A stretch of 64,000 nt of DNA from Mycobacterium sp. 852002-51961_SCH5331710 (GCF_001665535.1 NZ_LZSQ01000053.1:1-64000), one strand, 5' to 3'. Positions 8,141 through 18,593 are shown, numbered from the stretch's first letter. The notes: a model not told the origin generated them from the letters alone. Numbers and translations: made by a program.

Positions 8141-8305
8141 ATGCCTGCGAAATCTGATCCCGCCGAGCTCGGCGACGTCGAACCGCTCGCCGACAGCACT
8201 GCCCGCCAGGCGCGGCGCGTCGTCGCCGCGTACGCGAAAGACGCCGACGAGTGCCGGGTGTTCCTCTCGATGCTCGGCATTGGGCCCTCGAAACTCGAGG
8301 CGTAA
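8141..8305 (+). CDS. Small conserved protein upstream of otsA (Rv3489-like)
   Basis: 54-residue soluble protein (MPAKSDPAELGDVEPLAD...) ending MLGIGPSKLEA. Length and place directly before otsA match Rv3489 of M. tuberculosis. Its TAA stop is followed with no gap by the GTG start of otsA, implying translational coupling. The sequence looks helical (QARRVVAAYAKDADECRVFL) with no recognisable domain. A role connected with trehalose synthesis is inference from position only. Confidence 0.7.
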   Translation: MPAKSDPAELGDVEPLADSTARQARRVVAAYAKDADECRVFLSMLGIGPSKLEA

Positions 8306-9787
8306 GTGAGTTCAGGGGACGGTCCGCGGGCCGGCTCCGGCAACGCCGATTTCGTGGTGGTGGCCAACCGGCTGCCGATCGACATGGAGCGGCTGCCCGA
8401 CGGCAGCACCACGTGGAAGAGGAGCCCCGGCGGGCTGGTCACGGCCCTTGAGCCGTTGCTGCGTCGCCGGCGCGGTGCGTGGATCGGCTGGCCCGGTGTA
8501 CCGGACGCCGACGATCAGCCCATCGAGCAGGACGACATGACCCTGTGCCCGGTCAAGCTGTCCGCCGACGACGTGGCCAGGTACTACGAAGGCTTCTCCA
8601 ACGCGACGCTGTGGCCGCTCTACCACGACGTGATCGTCAAGCCGATCTATCACCGCGAGTGGTGGGATACCTACGTCGAAGTGAACCGGCGCTTCGCGGA
8701 GGCCACCGCCAAGCACGCGGCCAAGGGCGCCACGGTCTGGGTCCAGGATTACCAACTGCAGTTGGTCCCCAAGATGTTGCGCATGCTGCGCCCCGACTTG
8801 ACCATCGGATTCTTTCTGCACATCCCGTTCCCGCCGGTCGAGTTGTTCATGCAGATGCCGTGGCGCACCGAGATCATCGAAGGCTTGCTCGGTGCAGACC
8901 TCGTCGGCTTTCATCTGCCCGGCGGTGCGCAGAACTTCCTCATCCTGGCACGAAGATTGGTGGGCGCCAACACCTCCCGTGCCACCATCGGGGTCAGGTC
9001 GCGGTTCGGTGAGGTGAGCGTCGGCTTCCGCACCGTCAAGGTGGGCGCCTTCCCGATCTCCATCGACTCGACGGCCCTCGACCAACAGGCGAAGTCGCGT
9101 TCGATCCGCCAGCGCGCCAGGGAGATTCGCCACGAGCTGGGTAACCCCCGAAAGATCCTGTTGGGCGTCGACCGGCTGGACTACACGAAGGGTATCGACG
9201 TCCGGCTCAAGGCATTCTCCGAACTGCTCGAGGAGCACCGGGCCAACCGCGAGGACACCGTGCTCGTCCAGCTCGCGACACCCAGCCGGGAGCGCGTCGA
9301 GAGCTACATCGAGATGCGCGAGGACATCGAGCGACAGGTCGGCCATATCAACGGTGAGTACGGCGAGGTCGGCCATCCCATCGTGCACTACCTGCACCGT
9401 CCGGTGCCGCGTGAGGAGCTGATCGCGTTCTTCGTCGCCGCCGACGTCATGCTGGTCACCCCCTTGCGTGACGGGATGAACCTGGTGGCCAAGGAGTACG
9501 TGGCGTGTCGCAGCGATCTGGGCGGTGCGTTGGTGCTCAGCGAGTTCACCGGGGCCGCAGCAGAATTGCGCCAGGCCTACCTCGCCAATCCGCACCACCT
9601 CGAGGGCGTCAAGGATGCCATCGAGGCCGCGCTGACCCAAGCGCCGGAAGAGGGCAGGCGCCGCATGCGGGCGCTACGCAGACAGGTGCTCGCACACGAC
9701 GTCGACCGGTGGGCGCGGGCGTTCCTCGACGCGCTGGCCTCGACGCGATCTCCTGACAAGCAGTCCGCCTACGCTAAATCGGAGTGA
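8306..9787 (+). CDS. otsA: Trehalose-6-phosphate synthase (OtsA)
   Basis: Transfers glucose from a nucleotide-glucose donor to glucose-6-phosphate, giving trehalose-6-phosphate in the OtsAB pathway. 493 residues of the GT20 family. Landmarks are [17 protein letters not shown] near the N-terminus, [34 protein letters not shown] and the C-terminal [16 protein letters not shown]. The GTG at 8306 abuts the stop of the small upstream gene. The 3' end overlaps the convergent Mce-associated gene by 14 bp. The otsA-mce4 adjacency is conserved in M. tuberculosis. Confidence 0.97.
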   Translation: MSSGDGPRAGSGNADFVVVANRLPIDMERLPDGSTTWKRSPGGLVTALEPLLRRRRGAWIGWPGVPDADDQPIEQDDMTLCPVKLSADDVARYYEGFSNATLWPLYHDVIVKPIYHREWWDTYVEVNRRFAEATAKHAAKGATVWVQDYQLQLVPKMLRMLRPDLTIGFFLHIPFPPVELFMQMPWRTEIIEGLLGADLVGFHLPGGAQNFLILARRLVGANTSRATIGVRSRFGEVSVGFRTVKVGAFPISIDSTALDQQAKSRSIRQRAREIRHELGNPRKILLGVDRLDYTKGIDVRLKAFSELLEEHRANREDTVLVQLATPSRERVESYIEMREDIERQVGHINGEYGEVGHPIVHYLHRPVPREELIAFFVAADVMLVTPLRDGMNLVAKEYVACRSDLGGALVLSEFTGAAAELRQAYLANPHHLEGVKDAIEAALTQAPEEGRRRMRALRRQVLAHDVDRWARAFLDALASTRSPDKQSAYAKSE

Positions 9788-10262
9788 TGTAGTCGATGAG
9801 CCATTTGCCGTCGATGCGCCGATAATCCACGCGCAGCCGCGCACCGTCATAAATTGGCTCGTCACGGTTCGATTTCTCGGAGACCGTCCGGTTGATGTAA
9901 ACCATCACCGCTGCCGAATCGCGCTGCGCTTCCATCACGCCGACGCCGACCACGTTGGCTTGACTTACAAGTTCGCGCGCCCGAGCCTGGGGAATTATGT
10001 CGGACTTCGCCCTGTCTTCGAACTCCTTGCGGTAGCCGGGCGTCAGCAGGTCGTACGCATCGATGAGGTTGCGCTCGACGGTCTTGTAGTCGTAGGTGAA
10101 TACAGTCGGGATTTGTTCCTGCGCAAGCGGTCCCAGCTCGCTACGCGCTGCTTGCTCACCACGCGTCTCCACCCGCTGCCAGTACAGTCCGCCGCCCAGC
10201 GCGGCTAGGCTGACGAACGCAGCAGCCACCAGACCGGCAATGCCGCTCACAATCAAACGCAT
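9774..10262 (-). CDS. Mce4-associated membrane protein (Rv3492c-like)
   Basis: 162 residues: a short cytoplasmic N-terminus, one transmembrane segment (about 5-28) and an exported domain (about 35-162) of the Mce-associated/NTF2-like type. That domain ends [20 protein letters not shown]. Mce-associated proteins are thought to stabilise or accompany the Mce transporter in the envelope. The ATG overlaps the stop of the upstream gene (ATGA). Last gene of the mce4 operon. Confidence 0.85.
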   Translation of the reverse strand: MRLIVSGIAGLVAAAFVSLAALGGGLYWQRVETRGEQAARSELGPLAQEQIPTVFTYDYKTVERNLIDAYDLLTPGYRKEFEDRAKSDIIPQARARELVSQANVVGVGVMEAQRDSAAVMVYINRTVSEKSNRDEPIYDGARLRVDYRRIDGKWLIDYITPI

Positions 10263-10954
10263 CAGTTGCCACCGTTGGGGTAGTTGAGGTCATAGGCTGT
10301 CATCTGCCCGTCATCGGCCTCCTGCACGATGATGCGAAGTCGGTAGGGTTGCGATGGCCTGTTGTTCCCGTTCATGTCACTGGCAGTGACCCTCGCCGAC
10401 ACCAGCACCGCTGCAGTGTTGCTGATGTCGTCAATGCTTTCCAGCGCGGCACCGTTGATCACAGTCTCCGAACTGCCGCCGGTGTCCCGGAAAATCGCCT
10501 TGAGGTTCTCGACATTGTTGTTCTGGCTGAACATGTCGCGTAACGGCCCGCTGGTGCTCTCGTAGAACCGGTCCACGCTCTCGTCGATGGTGTCCTGCTT
10601 GAAGCTGAACATGTTCACCACGGTCTGCGTCGCGGTGTCGACGAACCGCTGGTTGCGCGCTTGCGCTTCTTCTGCGTCTTGTCTCTGGACGATCAGTACC
10701 GCCACCGCGGCGCCAAGTACACCGGTCGCGACGAACGCGCCGACCAGTGCAACGATTGCGACCAAGCGTCGGTGCGGCGGCCGGCGTGGCGGGGGCGCAG
10801 CTTTACGGACCTTGCGAACATGTGTCTCAGCGACGGAATCCGCTGTTGGAACGCGCACGGCGGTGGGCCCAGCCACCGTGCCGTTGGCGGGACCGGCAGG
10901 TCGAGAAGCGCGTCGGCGCACGGGCTTCCCCGGGGACGTCGGTGCGGACGTCAT
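10262..10954 (-). CDS. Mce4-associated Ala/Val-rich membrane protein (Rv3493c-like)
   Basis: 230 residues. A basic, Ala/Pro-rich cytoplasmic N-terminus (about 1-75, with RKAAPPPRRPPHRR) leads to a transmembrane segment (about 78-100). An exported Mce-associated domain follows (AQARNQRFVDTATQTVVNMF... to TAYDLNYPNGGN). The ATG at 10954 overlaps the mce4F stop (ATGA), which supports this start over an upstream in-frame one. Position and architecture match Rv3493c. Presumed accessory subunit of the Mce4 importer. Confidence 0.85.
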   Translation of the reverse strand: MTSAPTSPGKPVRRRASRPAGPANGTVAGPTAVRVPTADSVAETHVRKVRKAAPPPRRPPHRRLVAIVALVGAFVATGVLGAAVAVLIVQRQDAEEAQARNQRFVDTATQTVVNMFSFKQDTIDESVDRFYESTSGPLRDMFSQNNNVENLKAIFRDTGGSSETVINGAALESIDDISNTAAVLVSARVTASDMNGNNRPSQPYRLRIIVQEADDGQMTAYDLNYPNGGN

Positions 10955-12699
10955 CACACGTGCTCCGGATACAGCATCAAATCCACCCAATTCTCTTGTG
11001 GCCGCATATCAGCGACACCGGGCGCGTAGACCCCGGTGCCGCCGGCCGGGTCCACAAAGACGCCCGTGTTCTGGTCGTAGGTCCCGTAAGCGGCTCCGCT
11101 GGCCTGCGGCGGGTTCGGTGGTGCAGGAGGCGGTGCGGGGGCCGGCGGTACCGTACCGTAGGGCCCCGCAAACACGTTCGGCGGGTTAGTCGCCCACCCC
11201 GGCGGGACGGCTGGTGGAGGCCACGCATTCGGGTAGGGCGCCGGCGGTATCCAGGCCGTAAGCGGTGGCGGCGGGGGCCCCTGGTTCGGTGGGGGGATAT
11301 ACGGCCAAGGCTGATGCGGCGCCGGTCCCGGGCCGGTCTGTACCCCGGGCGGCACCGAACCCGGCGCGACGGGATATCCCGGATCCGGATCGTTCTCCGG
11401 CGGTATGTACGGGAACTTGTTGGGCGGCAGGATATTTCGTCCGTCCTCGGGCGTGTCGTCCTCCATGACATCCATCGGTGTGCCGATCGGTACCGGCGGA
11501 CCGCGCCATGGGCTGTTCCCGATCGGGACGTAGCCGCGCGGATCGCGGCACAACTCAATTGTCGGCGCGCGCTTGCCGGGGAACTCCTGGCACGGGTAGT
11601 TCCGCGCCCCGCGCACCACCATCGGATCATTTTGCGCGACTTTGCAATACAAGTCGGTCGGGAGGTCGCGCAATGTCGTGTCGCCAGGCGTGCGGATCTC
11701 CGACGGTGGCAAAAACCCCGTGTTGCAAGGCGGCGGATCGTTGATCGAGATCTTGAAGTCCTGCTTGCCGCCCTCGTCAGCGGGAAGTTGGCCGCCGATC
11801 GTCAGCAGGGACGCCTGCAGCGCGGGAAAAATGACGAGCGCCTGTTCGATCGACTTGCGGTAAATGACGCCGACGCGGCCGAAGTTGGCCAAGTTGGCCG
11901 CAAGGACCGGGAACGACGGGCGAATGCCCGAGAACGTTTCGCTGGCTTCTGCGGCCGCTCCGGGCGCAGTCGCGAGCAGCGAACGCAGCTGAGTATCGGC
12001 TCCGGCGACTTCGTTGGTCAGGCGGGCAAGGCCATCGGCCAGGGACCGGATGTCCTCGCCGCTCCGTATCTGCGCCTCCAAGAACGGTCCAGCCTGGTCG
12101 ATCAGCGCCGAGGTCTGCGGCCAGGCTGCGTTGGCGTCATCGATCAGCACCCGTGCGGACTGAATCAACCGCGCGAGTTCGGGCCCGGCGCCGTTGAACG
12201 CCTCGAAGGTCTCGTGCAAGAGGTCCTGGAGCCGGGTGTTGTCAAGGCTGCTCACCAATCGATCGGCCTCACGCAACAACTCGGCCACATCTTGCGGTAT
12301 CGCCGTCCGCTCCTCCGGAATGGTCGCACCATTGCGCAGCACCTCCGTCGAAGGATCTGCGGGCGGAACGAAATCCACGTACTGCTCGCCGACCGCAGAC
12401 ACGCTTTTGACGGTGGCCGTGGAGTTCTCCGGGATCTTGATATCGCTGTTGAGCCGCATGTGCGCGGACACACCATCGTCGGTCAGCTGCACGGCTTCGA
12501 CGCGCCCAGCTTGGACTCCGCGGAAGGTGACGTTGGCGTTCTCGTACAGTCCACCGCCCGCGACGAAATTCGCAGTGACGTCATATGTGCCCAAACCCAG
12601 GCGGGCGGGAATACGTACATACAGCAGAGCGATTGCGCCGACCGAGATCACGGTCACGACGGCGAACACCCACAGTTGAATTCGCGCAGTTCGACTCAT
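10954..12699 (-). CDS. mce4F: Mce4F, sterol importer subunit
   Basis: 581-residue MCE-family protein. An N-terminal membrane anchor (about 8-28) is followed by an MCE/MlaD domain (about 36-120; FRGVQAGRVEAVQL) and a long helical region (about 130-290). The tail of about 180 residues is strongly proline-rich (PPPNQGPPPPPL, PPAPAPPPAPPNPP). It forms the periplasm-spanning sterol conduit with Mce4A-E. Start ATG 12699 overlaps the mce4E stop (TAATG). Length is close to the M. tuberculosis protein. Confidence 0.95.
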   Translation of the reverse strand: MSRTARIQLWVFAVVTVISVGAIALLYVRIPARLGLGTYDVTANFVAGGGLYENANVTFRGVQAGRVEAVQLTDDGVSAHMRLNSDIKIPENSTATVKSVSAVGEQYVDFVPPADPSTEVLRNGATIPEERTAIPQDVAELLREADRLVSSLDNTRLQDLLHETFEAFNGAGPELARLIQSARVLIDDANAAWPQTSALIDQAGPFLEAQIRSGEDIRSLADGLARLTNEVAGADTQLRSLLATAPGAAAEASETFSGIRPSFPVLAANLANFGRVGVIYRKSIEQALVIFPALQASLLTIGGQLPADEGGKQDFKISINDPPPCNTGFLPPSEIRTPGDTTLRDLPTDLYCKVAQNDPMVVRGARNYPCQEFPGKRAPTIELCRDPRGYVPIGNSPWRGPPVPIGTPMDVMEDDTPEDGRNILPPNKFPYIPPENDPDPGYPVAPGSVPPGVQTGPGPAPHQPWPYIPPPNQGPPPPPLTAWIPPAPYPNAWPPPAVPPGWATNPPNVFAGPYGTVPPAPAPPPAPPNPPQASGAAYGTYDQNTGVFVDPAGGTGVYAPGVADMRPQENWVDLMLYPEHV

Positions 12700-13895
12700 T
12701 ACTCCGGCGGCACCTCCTGACCCGACGCGGTGCCCGGCGGGATCTTGAACGGATCTGCGGCCTGGCCTGACAGGTTCGCCATTTCCCCGGTAAGGAATTC
12801 CGGTGGATTGACGACTTCCGCGAGGCGCTTCATGTTCGGGTCGAAAAATGACGTCGTGAACATGGTCTCGCCGAGCCGACGGATTGTCAGGTCGAACGTT
12901 GAGTAGATGTTGAAGTAGTCACCTCTGGCCACCCTATGCAAGTTCTTGCCCGGGAACGGGAACGTCGCCAAGCTGTCCAAAGCGGTCACAAGGTCCGCAC
13001 GAGTGTCGTTGATCGGTTTGATCACCGCGTACAAATCGACGATGTCCTCGGCGAAATCCTCTTTGGTTTCGGCCAGAATGCGCGACGCGACGGTGCCGAA
13101 GCTCTGCAGGGCCGCGAAAGCATCGACGATGGTCGCACGGTTCTCGTTGAGCACCCGCAACGCTCCTGGGAGGGTGTCCAGCGCGCGGCCCAGACTGTCT
13201 TTGCTACGCGCGAGGACTCCGGCGAATCGGTTCAGGCCTTCGGCCGCCGCGATGATGTCATCGGTCTGCCGATTCAACGACGCGGCGAGCTCGGCGAGCC
13301 GCGGGATCAGACCGGCGAACTGGCCTTCACGGCCGGCGACCGCGTTGTAGACCTCCTGTGTGATGTCCTGTAACGCACCGAGATTGCCTTTGTTGACCAC
13401 CACACCCAACGCCGACAGCACTTCCTCTGTAGTCGGATAACGGCTGCCCCGGCTCAGTGGAATCTCAATCCCGTCACGCAACTCGCCAACCGGCGGCTGG
13501 CCAACCGGAGGCGCTAGTTCGATGTGCTGCGATCCCAACAGCGATGTCTGCGCGACCTTCACAGTTGAGTTGGCCGGCAACTTGACGTTTTGATCGAGCG
13601 AAAGTTCCACCGCCGCGTAGAAAGTGCCATCCGGCCGCTGAACGGCTTCGATACCCGACACGCTGCCGACCGTGACGTTGTCGACCATCACGGGCGAATT
13701 CTGTGGCAGCGTGGCGACGTCGGGAACTTCCACAGTGATCGAGAATGCGCCTTTACCGTGACCCGCGGTGCCTGGCATGTTCAGCGAGTTCAAGCCGCCG
13801 AACGAGCAACCGGCAAGCAGTACCGCACCCGAACTGATGGCCAGGCTCCGGCGGGCGGCGCGCCCGGCTTTCATTCCCCGTGACTGGCGTGTCAT
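12699..13895 (-). CDS. mce4E: Mce4E lipoprotein (LprN-like), sterol importer subunit
   Basis: 398 residues. A basic N-terminus plus hydrophobic segment ends in the lipobox LLAGC (Cys30), so it is a lipoprotein as MceE proteins usually are. The MCE domain spans about 45-130 (FSITVEVPDVATLPQNSPV... LLGSQHIELAPP) and a helical domain follows. The ATG at 13895 has GGGAGG 6 nt upstream and overlaps the mce4D stop (ATGA). The longer in-frame extension is therefore rejected. Part of the Mce4 complex. Confidence 0.95.
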   Translation of the reverse strand: MTRQSRGMKAGRAARRSLAISSGAVLLAGCSFGGLNSLNMPGTAGHGKGAFSITVEVPDVATLPQNSPVMVDNVTVGSVSGIEAVQRPDGTFYAAVELSLDQNVKLPANSTVKVAQTSLLGSQHIELAPPVGQPPVGELRDGIEIPLSRGSRYPTTEEVLSALGVVVNKGNLGALQDITQEVYNAVAGREGQFAGLIPRLAELAASLNRQTDDIIAAAEGLNRFAGVLARSKDSLGRALDTLPGALRVLNENRATIVDAFAALQSFGTVASRILAETKEDFAEDIVDLYAVIKPINDTRADLVTALDSLATFPFPGKNLHRVARGDYFNIYSTFDLTIRRLGETMFTTSFFDPNMKRLAEVVNPPEFLTGEMANLSGQAADPFKIPPGTASGQEVPPE

Positions 13896-15319
13896 CCCCC
13901 ACCTCCCGAGACAGCGGCTTCGGCCGGAAGCGGACCGGGCGCGGCCGGTGCCGGCGCCCCCGGAACCGGACCGAGAGGCGGAGGACCAGGCGCCGGACCC
14001 TGCGGCGGTACCACCGGACCAAGCGTGTACGGCTGCGCCGGCGGCGGCGGGCCCGGAACTGGGTTCTGGGGCAGGAGCAACGCACTGGGGTCGCCTTCGT
14101 TCCCGGCACGAGGCGGAAATCGCCCGTCGGCCGGTATCCACTCCAGATACGGGATGTAGGTCTTGGCCTTGGCCTCGGTAGCAGGGGTGTCATAAATGAC
14201 CTGCCCCTTGTACGCGGTGATCGTATTGATTCCATGCGCCATGAAGGGCGGGTAGCTGACCGCCAGGCGCTTCAGCACCGGAGCCATCCGCTGGCGACAG
14301 ATCTCGGCTCGCTTGTCGTAGTCAGGCGTTCCGGCGCCGTCCAAGTTCCCGCAGATGAACTGCACCGGGTTGGCGAATTCCGGCAGCCCCAGGAGGCCGT
14401 TCGCGGTGCCCTGCGCCGGGTTGTAGATGTTGTAGAAATTCGCCATCGCATTCGGAAGGACGTGCAGGATCTGCTCGACGTCGTCGGTCTGGTTTGTGAG
14501 GATGGTGGTGAAGTCAGCCAGCCTGTTGATGCTGCCAATAAGCACTTCGTTGTTCTCATTGAGGAAGCCGCGGACGTCCGAAAGGGCCTGGTTGAGACTG
14601 CCGAGCGTGTCGTCCAGGCCCACTGAGCTGTCAGCCAACACCTGAGAGACCGAGGCCAAATGGCCACTGAATTGGACGATTTGCTCGTTGCTGTTCGAAA
14701 GTGCGTCAACCAGAATCTGCAGATTCTTCACCGTGCCGAACAGGTCCGGGCTCGAGTCACCCAGCCGTCCTGCAGTCTGAGACAGTTCGCGCAAGGCTTG
14801 TCGGAACGAGCCGCCATTGCCATCGAAGGTGTCGGCGGCCTGATTGACAAACTCACTCAACGGACCGTGAGTTTGGCCCGCCGATGGTCCGAGCTGCTGG
14901 CTGAGCCTGGTCAGCTCTGTTTTGACGTCATCCCACTCCACCGGCACGGCAGTGCGGTCCAACTCGATGCTGCCGCCATCCTCCATTGCCGGGCCCTGCT
15001 TGTAGACAGGGGTGAGTTGAATGAAGCGGGCTGCCACGAGGTTTGGCGCCATGATCACCGCGCGCGCGTCGGCGGGCAGTTGGATGCCGTCCTTCACCCG
15101 CATGGTGATCTTCACGGCATCGGCCTGCGGCGTGATCGATTCGATCGAGCCGATCGGAACACCGACGATGCGGACCTCGTCGCCCGGATACACGCCTGCA
15201 GCCGAGGCGAAGTAGCCGTCCACCGTGTAGGTGCTGACTCGTGGCAAAAGCACGTACACGCCACCGATCAGCGCCACGAGCAGTGCGCTGATGACGGCGA
15301 AACGCATCCAACGGGTCAC
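13892..15319 (-). CDS. mce4D: Mce4D, sterol importer subunit
   Basis: 475 residues. N-terminal anchor (about 5-25), MCE domain (about 32-115; GDEVRIVGVPIGSIESI), helical region, then a Pro/Gly/Ala-rich C-terminal tail (about 400-475) ending in GGGG. Starts with GTG at 15319, overlapping the mce4C stop (GTGA). Interacts with the other Mce4 proteins to carry cholesterol to the YrbE4 permease. Confidence 0.95.
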   Translation of the reverse strand: MTRWMRFAVISALLVALIGGVYVLLPRVSTYTVDGYFASAAGVYPGDEVRIVGVPIGSIESITPQADAVKITMRVKDGIQLPADARAVIMAPNLVAARFIQLTPVYKQGPAMEDGGSIELDRTAVPVEWDDVKTELTRLSQQLGPSAGQTHGPLSEFVNQAADTFDGNGGSFRQALRELSQTAGRLGDSSPDLFGTVKNLQILVDALSNSNEQIVQFSGHLASVSQVLADSSVGLDDTLGSLNQALSDVRGFLNENNEVLIGSINRLADFTTILTNQTDDVEQILHVLPNAMANFYNIYNPAQGTANGLLGLPEFANPVQFICGNLDGAGTPDYDKRAEICRQRMAPVLKRLAVSYPPFMAHGINTITAYKGQVIYDTPATEAKAKTYIPYLEWIPADGRFPPRAGNEGDPSALLLPQNPVPGPPPPAQPYTLGPVVPPQGPAPGPPPLGPVPGAPAPAAPGPLPAEAAVSGGGG

Positions 15320-16362
15320 GGTGACTTCGGCCTTATGATCAGGCGCTCGTTGATGAACCCCTTCAGCATGTCGGACAGGCTGTCGGGAATCTTGCCCGGC
15401 TGAAAGTAAAGATCCAGCAGCAGGGCCGTCTGCGTATTGTTCGGTACCGCATTGGGCAGATTGACCATGAATCCGGAAGCCGACCCGACCGACTCGCCGA
15501 GCGCGGTGGCGTACGGCGGCAACCGCTTGATCGCTTCACTGATGTGCTCACGGCGTTCAAGTAGGTTGTCCAGAACCAAATTCAGCTTCTTCAGCGCCGG
15601 ACCGAACTCGCGGCGGTTATCGGCCACAAACCCCGAAATCTGCTCGGACACGTCGTCGATGCCGGCGATCAAATTACTCAGCGCCGCCCGCCGCTCATCG
15701 AGCGCGGCGAAGAGCTGATTGCCATCGGTGACGAGTTGATTGACTTGACCGGCCCGGTCGGCAAGCACCGCGGTCACCGACTTCGCGCGTGCCAACAGCT
15801 GGCCCAGCGCTTCATCGTTGGCGTTGATGCTGCGCGACAACTCCGCCACCCCGTCGAGCGTGCGGCGAAGCTCAGGTGTCGCGTCGCGAAATGAGTCGGT
15901 CAGGACCCGCAGCGCCTGGGTCAACTGGTTCTTGTCGAGGGAAGCGGAGTTCTGGCCGAGATCCTGCAATGCCATATTCAATGTGTACGGAACCGTCGTG
16001 CGGGCCAGCGGAATCGACGTCACCGATCCGCTGCCTTGCGGAGTGACCCCGAGCGATCGCTCCCCCAGAACAGTGTCGGTCCGGATCGACACCATAGTCT
16101 GATCCCCCAGCCTGACGTCTCGATCCACGGTGAACGTCACTTTCGCGACGTCGCCGGCCAGGCCGACGCCGGTCACCTTGCCCACCGTGATGCCGGAGAC
16201 GTTGACGTCGTTACCCGGCGAGATTCCACCGGCGTCAGCGAAGAACGCCTCGTAGGACTTGCCTTGCGGATAGAACGGCAAGTTGCTGTAGCCGAACGCG
16301 ACGAGCAAGACACACACCACGACCGCGATTCCGAAGATTCCCGCCCGTAACGTCTTATCCAT
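15316..16362 (-). CDS. mce4C: Mce4C, sterol importer subunit
   Basis: 348 residues: N-terminal anchor (about 7-27), MCE domain (about 36-110; GNDVNVSGITVGKVTGV), coiled/helical domain to the C-terminus (ERLIIRPKSP), no proline tail. The ATG lies 8 bp inside the 3' end of mce4B. Subunit of the Mce4 sterol importer. Confidence 0.95.
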   Translation of the reverse strand: MDKTLRAGIFGIAVVVCVLLVAFGYSNLPFYPQGKSYEAFFADAGGISPGNDVNVSGITVGKVTGVGLAGDVAKVTFTVDRDVRLGDQTMVSIRTDTVLGERSLGVTPQGSGSVTSIPLARTTVPYTLNMALQDLGQNSASLDKNQLTQALRVLTDSFRDATPELRRTLDGVAELSRSINANDEALGQLLARAKSVTAVLADRAGQVNQLVTDGNQLFAALDERRAALSNLIAGIDDVSEQISGFVADNRREFGPALKKLNLVLDNLLERREHISEAIKRLPPYATALGESVGSASGFMVNLPNAVPNNTQTALLLDLYFQPGKIPDSLSDMLKGFINERLIIRPKSP

Positions 16363-17389
16363 TGTCTGAACACCTGCCCTTCGATGGATCCGGCACGCCG
16401 CCGATCGGCAGGAAGATGTCGCTGCCCGCAGGACCGTTGAATTTAAGCCTCACCGTGCAGATGTAGTAGTTGAAGTACGAGCCGTACGCGCCAAGGGAAT
16501 TGAGTCGCAGGTAGTTTTCTGCCAGCGGTTCGATGACCGAATTCACCTCGGCCTTACGGTCGTCGAGCTCGGTCGCCAGCGGGCGAAGGTTCTCGAGTAC
16601 GCCCTGTAGCGGCCGTCTCGACTTGACCAACATGTCGGTGAGGTCCGTTTCCGCTGACGCCAGCGGCGGAATCGCTCCGGCGATCGGGTCTCGACCCTCC
16701 GCCAGTCCGCTGACGAGTTTCTGGAGTTCGTCCACGCTGGCATCGAACTCCACGCTCTTCTCGTCAACGGTGCCGAGCACCTCGTTGAGATTGCGGATGA
16801 CCTCAGAGATCACCTGGTAGCGATCACCCAAGGTCTTGCTGAAGGATCCTGTCTCCGAGAGCAATTGAGACAACGCACCGCCCTGGCCCTGAAGCAACTC
16901 GAGAATCGCATTGCTGATCTGATTGACCTGCTCGCCATTGAGGCCCTTGACTACCGGGCGCAGGCCACCGAGCAGGGCGTCGAGATCCAACGCCGGCTGG
17001 GTCTGGTTGATGGAGACCATACCGCCCGGTGGTAACTTTCGCAGTTCGCCCGGGCCCGAGGTGATCTCCATGAAGCGGTCGCCGACCAGGTTCTCGTAGC
17101 GGATCACGGCCCGCGTCGACGTATACATCTGGTACTTCTTGTCGAGGGTGAACGCCACATCGACGGTGTTGTCGGGATTCAGCTTCACACCTTCGACCGT
17201 GCCCACCGGCACCCCCGAGATCCGCACGTCGCTGCCGCTCTCGAGTCGCGAGGCGTCGCTGAACGTGGCGTGGTAGCTGTTGGTCGAAGCGAACCGGAAC
17301 TCTCCGAAGATCACGACCAAACCTGCGGCAACCATCAGCATGACCACGACGAAGATGCTGACCTTGGCCAGGGTTCCGCGGTGGCCCAT
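16355..17389 (-). CDS. mce4B: Mce4B, sterol importer subunit
   Basis: 344 residues: anchor (VSIFVVVMLMVAAGLVVIF), MCE domain (GSDVRISGVPVGTVEGVKL), helical domain, short tail. The ATG at 17389 overlaps the mce4A stop (ATGA). The 45-codon upstream extension is a shadow of mce4A and is rejected. Subunit of the Mce4 importer. Confidence 0.95.
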   Translation of the reverse strand: MGHRGTLAKVSIFVVVMLMVAAGLVVIFGEFRFASTNSYHATFSDASRLESGSDVRISGVPVGTVEGVKLNPDNTVDVAFTLDKKYQMYTSTRAVIRYENLVGDRFMEITSGPGELRKLPPGGMVSINQTQPALDLDALLGGLRPVVKGLNGEQVNQISNAILELLQGQGGALSQLLSETGSFSKTLGDRYQVISEVIRNLNEVLGTVDEKSVEFDASVDELQKLVSGLAEGRDPIAGAIPPLASAETDLTDMLVKSRRPLQGVLENLRPLATELDDRKAEVNSVIEPLAENYLRLNSLGAYGSYFNYYICTVRLKFNGPAGSDIFLPIGGVPDPSKGRCSDNG

Positions 17390-18579
17390 CAGAAGTCGTC
17401 CCGTTCTGCGAACGCGCCATTGAAGAGGAACTGGAAAGTGGACGGAGCGTCGACCTGCACTTCGGTGAACGGCTCGTACGGGATGTAGGCGTTGTCGGTA
17501 ACCAAGAACGGCGACCTGAACCACGAGCCGCCAAACATCTTGCTGGGGATGTTCGGGAGGCCGCGGCAGTTCGGACCACCCGTTGCATTCACAATCGGCA
17601 GGCTCTCCGGATACGTATACGACGGCACGCCCAGTACGAAGCTGGAACTGACCATTGCGCCGGGTTTGAGGCCACCGACGACGGCCTGTCCCCGCTCGTT
17701 GCCGATCGCAACTCCTTGTATTATGCAGCCGAATTCCGGCGAATAGTCTCCCAACACCTTCAATGGCGCTCGTAGCCGCTGGATCGCAGCGATGTAATCG
17801 TCTGCCCCCGGCTCCAAAGTATCGGCGCCCTGGTTCGCCAGGCCGATCGTCGCAAGCAACGTCGCGTTCAGGTTCTCCTGCTGATCGACGACCGTCGCGC
17901 TGATGGTCGGCACGTTGTCGATCACAGTCACCAGGTCGGGGCCGGCATCGCCATAGATGTTGGCCACCGTGGCCGTCTGCCCGATAACCGACTCCACTTG
18001 CGGCAGCTTCGGATTCAGTTCGGTGAGGTACTGATTCAAACCCGCTATGGTAGAGCCGAAATCGTCACCGTGACCACGCAGGCCTTCCGCGATCGCCGAC
18101 ATAGACGCGTTCAGGTGTATGGGGTTGATCTTGTTCAGGACATCTATCAGGGTCTGGAACAGCGTGTTGGCTTCCAGCTGCACTGCTTCGGCCTGAACCA
18201 CGGCGCCGGCGCGCAGCGGCGTTCCCGACGGCTGATCGGGGGCAAGGAATTCCACCGACTTCGCGCCGAATACCGTGGTACTGGCGATACGCACTGGCGC
18301 ATTCGAGGGGACAAAGCGCAGCTCGCGCGTGTTGATCGCGAGCGTCAACTTCGCTTGATCGCCGGTGTACGAGATGTCTTCGACCTTGCCGATTTGAACA
18401 CCCCGGTACTTGACCTTGGCGTCGGGATCCATCACCAAACCGGCCCGCGGAGAGGTGACCACCACAGACTCGGTCGGTGTGAACGCCGCGGTGTAAAAGA
18501 GATAGGTGAACACCGAGAAGGCCACGAGGATCGCCGCCAGCACTGCGGCGGCGATCCTGATCGCGGACTTTCTCGACAT
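17389..18579 (-). CDS. mce4A: Mce4A, sterol importer subunit
   Basis: 396 residues: anchor (about 8-30), MCE domain (about 38-115; KYRGVQIGKVEDISY, VFGAKSVEFLAP), then the MceA-type helical domain. The start ATG is preceded by GAGAGAGAAACC and lies 14 bp after yrbE4B. First of the six Mce subunits; required with YrbE4AB for cholesterol uptake in mycobacteria. Confidence 0.95.
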   Translation of the reverse strand: MSRKSAIRIAAAVLAAILVAFSVFTYLFYTAAFTPTESVVVTSPRAGLVMDPDAKVKYRGVQIGKVEDISYTGDQAKLTLAINTRELRFVPSNAPVRIASTTVFGAKSVEFLAPDQPSGTPLRAGAVVQAEAVQLEANTLFQTLIDVLNKINPIHLNASMSAIAEGLRGHGDDFGSTIAGLNQYLTELNPKLPQVESVIGQTATVANIYGDAGPDLVTVIDNVPTISATVVDQQENLNATLLATIGLANQGADTLEPGADDYIAAIQRLRAPLKVLGDYSPEFGCIIQGVAIGNERGQAVVGGLKPGAMVSSSFVLGVPSYTYPESLPIVNATGGPNCRGLPNIPSKMFGGSWFRSPFLVTDNAYIPYEPFTEVQVDAPSTFQFLFNGAFAERDDF

Positions 18580-18593
18580 GGTTTCTCTCTCCT

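Noticed and set aside
10747..12720. 657-codon plus-strand open frame opposite mce4F
   Set aside because: Antisense shadow of high-GC coding sequence; the minus-strand protein is an unmistakable Mce4F and the antisense product is Arg-rich with no family features.
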